Positions 11,292 through 11,382 of a stretch of DNA of 11,382 nt are shown piece by piece (position 1 is the first letter of the stretch; every line of letters begins with the position of its first letter). Source of the DNA: CAZTXD01 sp964617995 (GTDB lineage: Bacteria; Actinomycetota; Acidimicrobiia; Spongiisociales; ZC4RG35); NCBI GenBank assembly GCA_964617995.1, contig CAZTXD010000119.1, forward strand, positions 1-11,382, given 5' to 3'. A program made the position numbers and the translations under genes. Below the pieces are notes generated by a model. It ran no database searches. It was not told where the DNA came from and saw nothing but the letters and a program-made list of their open reading frames with translations.

Positions 11292-11321
11292 TGGCGCGGG
11301 AATCGAACCGTCGCTGCGAGC
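11292..11321 (-). pseudogene. Decayed second copy of a tRNA 3' end
   Basis: GGGAATCGAACC-g-TCGCT-g-CGAGC (11298-11321) matches the tRNA-Gly 3' part at 11342-11365 in 22 of 24 positions. TGGcGCGGG (11292-11300) matches its acceptor and CCA end TGGaGCGGG (11329-11337). A 7-base gap (TGAAGGG missing) between GGG runs joins the two halves. The T-stem and acceptor cannot fold, and no anticodon arm follows, so this is a fragment, not a tRNA. Confidence 0.6.
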
Positions 11322-11328
11322 GGTGGGG

Positions 11329-11382
11329 TGGAGCGGGTGAAGGGAATCGAACCCTCGCTCCGAGCTTGGGAAGCTCGTGTTC
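11329..11382 (-). tRNA. tRNA-Gly(CCC), 3' part; runs off the window
   Basis: On the - strand the window's last bases give the anticodon stem CGAGC-TTCCCAA-GCTCG (anticodon CCC at 11368-11370), a variable region, a T-arm with TTCGATT in the loop, acceptor strand CACCCGC (11333-11339), discriminator U and an encoded CCA (11329-11331). The D-arm and 5' acceptor strand lie outside the window. The anticodon identifies a glycine tRNA reading GGG codons. Confidence 0.9.

Noticed and set aside
11292..11321. A second complete tRNA gene beside tRNA-Gly
   Set aside because: The T-stem does not pair, the acceptor region is missing seven bases and no anticodon arm follows, so only a fragment is present.
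1..11382. CRISPR array, insertion sequence or prophage
   Set aside because: No regularly spaced repeats, transposase, integrase or phage structural motifs were found in any frame.

Overview
The window is GC-rich (roughly two-thirds G+C), with dense genes, frequent GTG starts and 4-base start/stop overlaps. PyrE and Dcd look most like actinobacterial enzymes, the second DnaB intein resembles the mycobacterial DnaB intein as I remember it, and the order rpsF-ssb-rpsR-rplI-dnaB is typical of Actinobacteria. I infer a chromosomal segment of an actinobacterium, possibly an acidimicrobial-type lineage. That placement is inference; no database was searched.

Left part (1-3486, + strand). A 24-bp perfect palindrome precedes a translationally coupled run: pyrE (pyrimidine synthesis), a two-helix membrane protein of unknown role, and an endonuclease IV-type AP endonuclease, joined by GTGA and ATGA overlaps. 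After 167 bp comes panB (pantothenate/CoA synthesis). It is followed by a DUF192 lipoprotein whose signal peptide reads upstream of its first ordinary start codon.

Centre (3487-7851, + strand). The ribosomal and replication cluster rpsF-ssb-rpsR-rplI is preceded by an RNA element matching the published S6:S18 autoregulatory motif. A 265-bp gap with operator-like repeats and a terminator leads to dnaB. This replicative helicase gene is interrupted by two in-frame mini-inteins, one inside the Walker A P-loop and one at the conserved RESG/SLEQD site. Neither has room for a homing endonuclease, and both keep all the splicing residues I can check. Two excisions are needed to give a 446-residue helicase.

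Right part. A DedA-family membrane protein (+) converges on dcd, a DUF1761 membrane protein and a thioredoxin-like protein (all -). The convergent gap is full of inverted repeats. Farther right, a small basic 60-residue protein gene (-) and a TetR-family regulator (+) diverge from a short intergenic region that holds a perfect 10-bp inverted repeat, a likely TetR operator. The window ends inside a tRNA-Gly(CCC) gene on the - strand. A decayed second copy of its 3' end lies 7 bp beyond it.

The most notable items are the doubly intein-interrupted dnaB, the S6:S18 leader, the TetR/small-protein module, the tRNA 3'-end duplication and the unusual start of the DUF192 gene. No CRISPR array, insertion sequence, rRNA or phage gene was seen.
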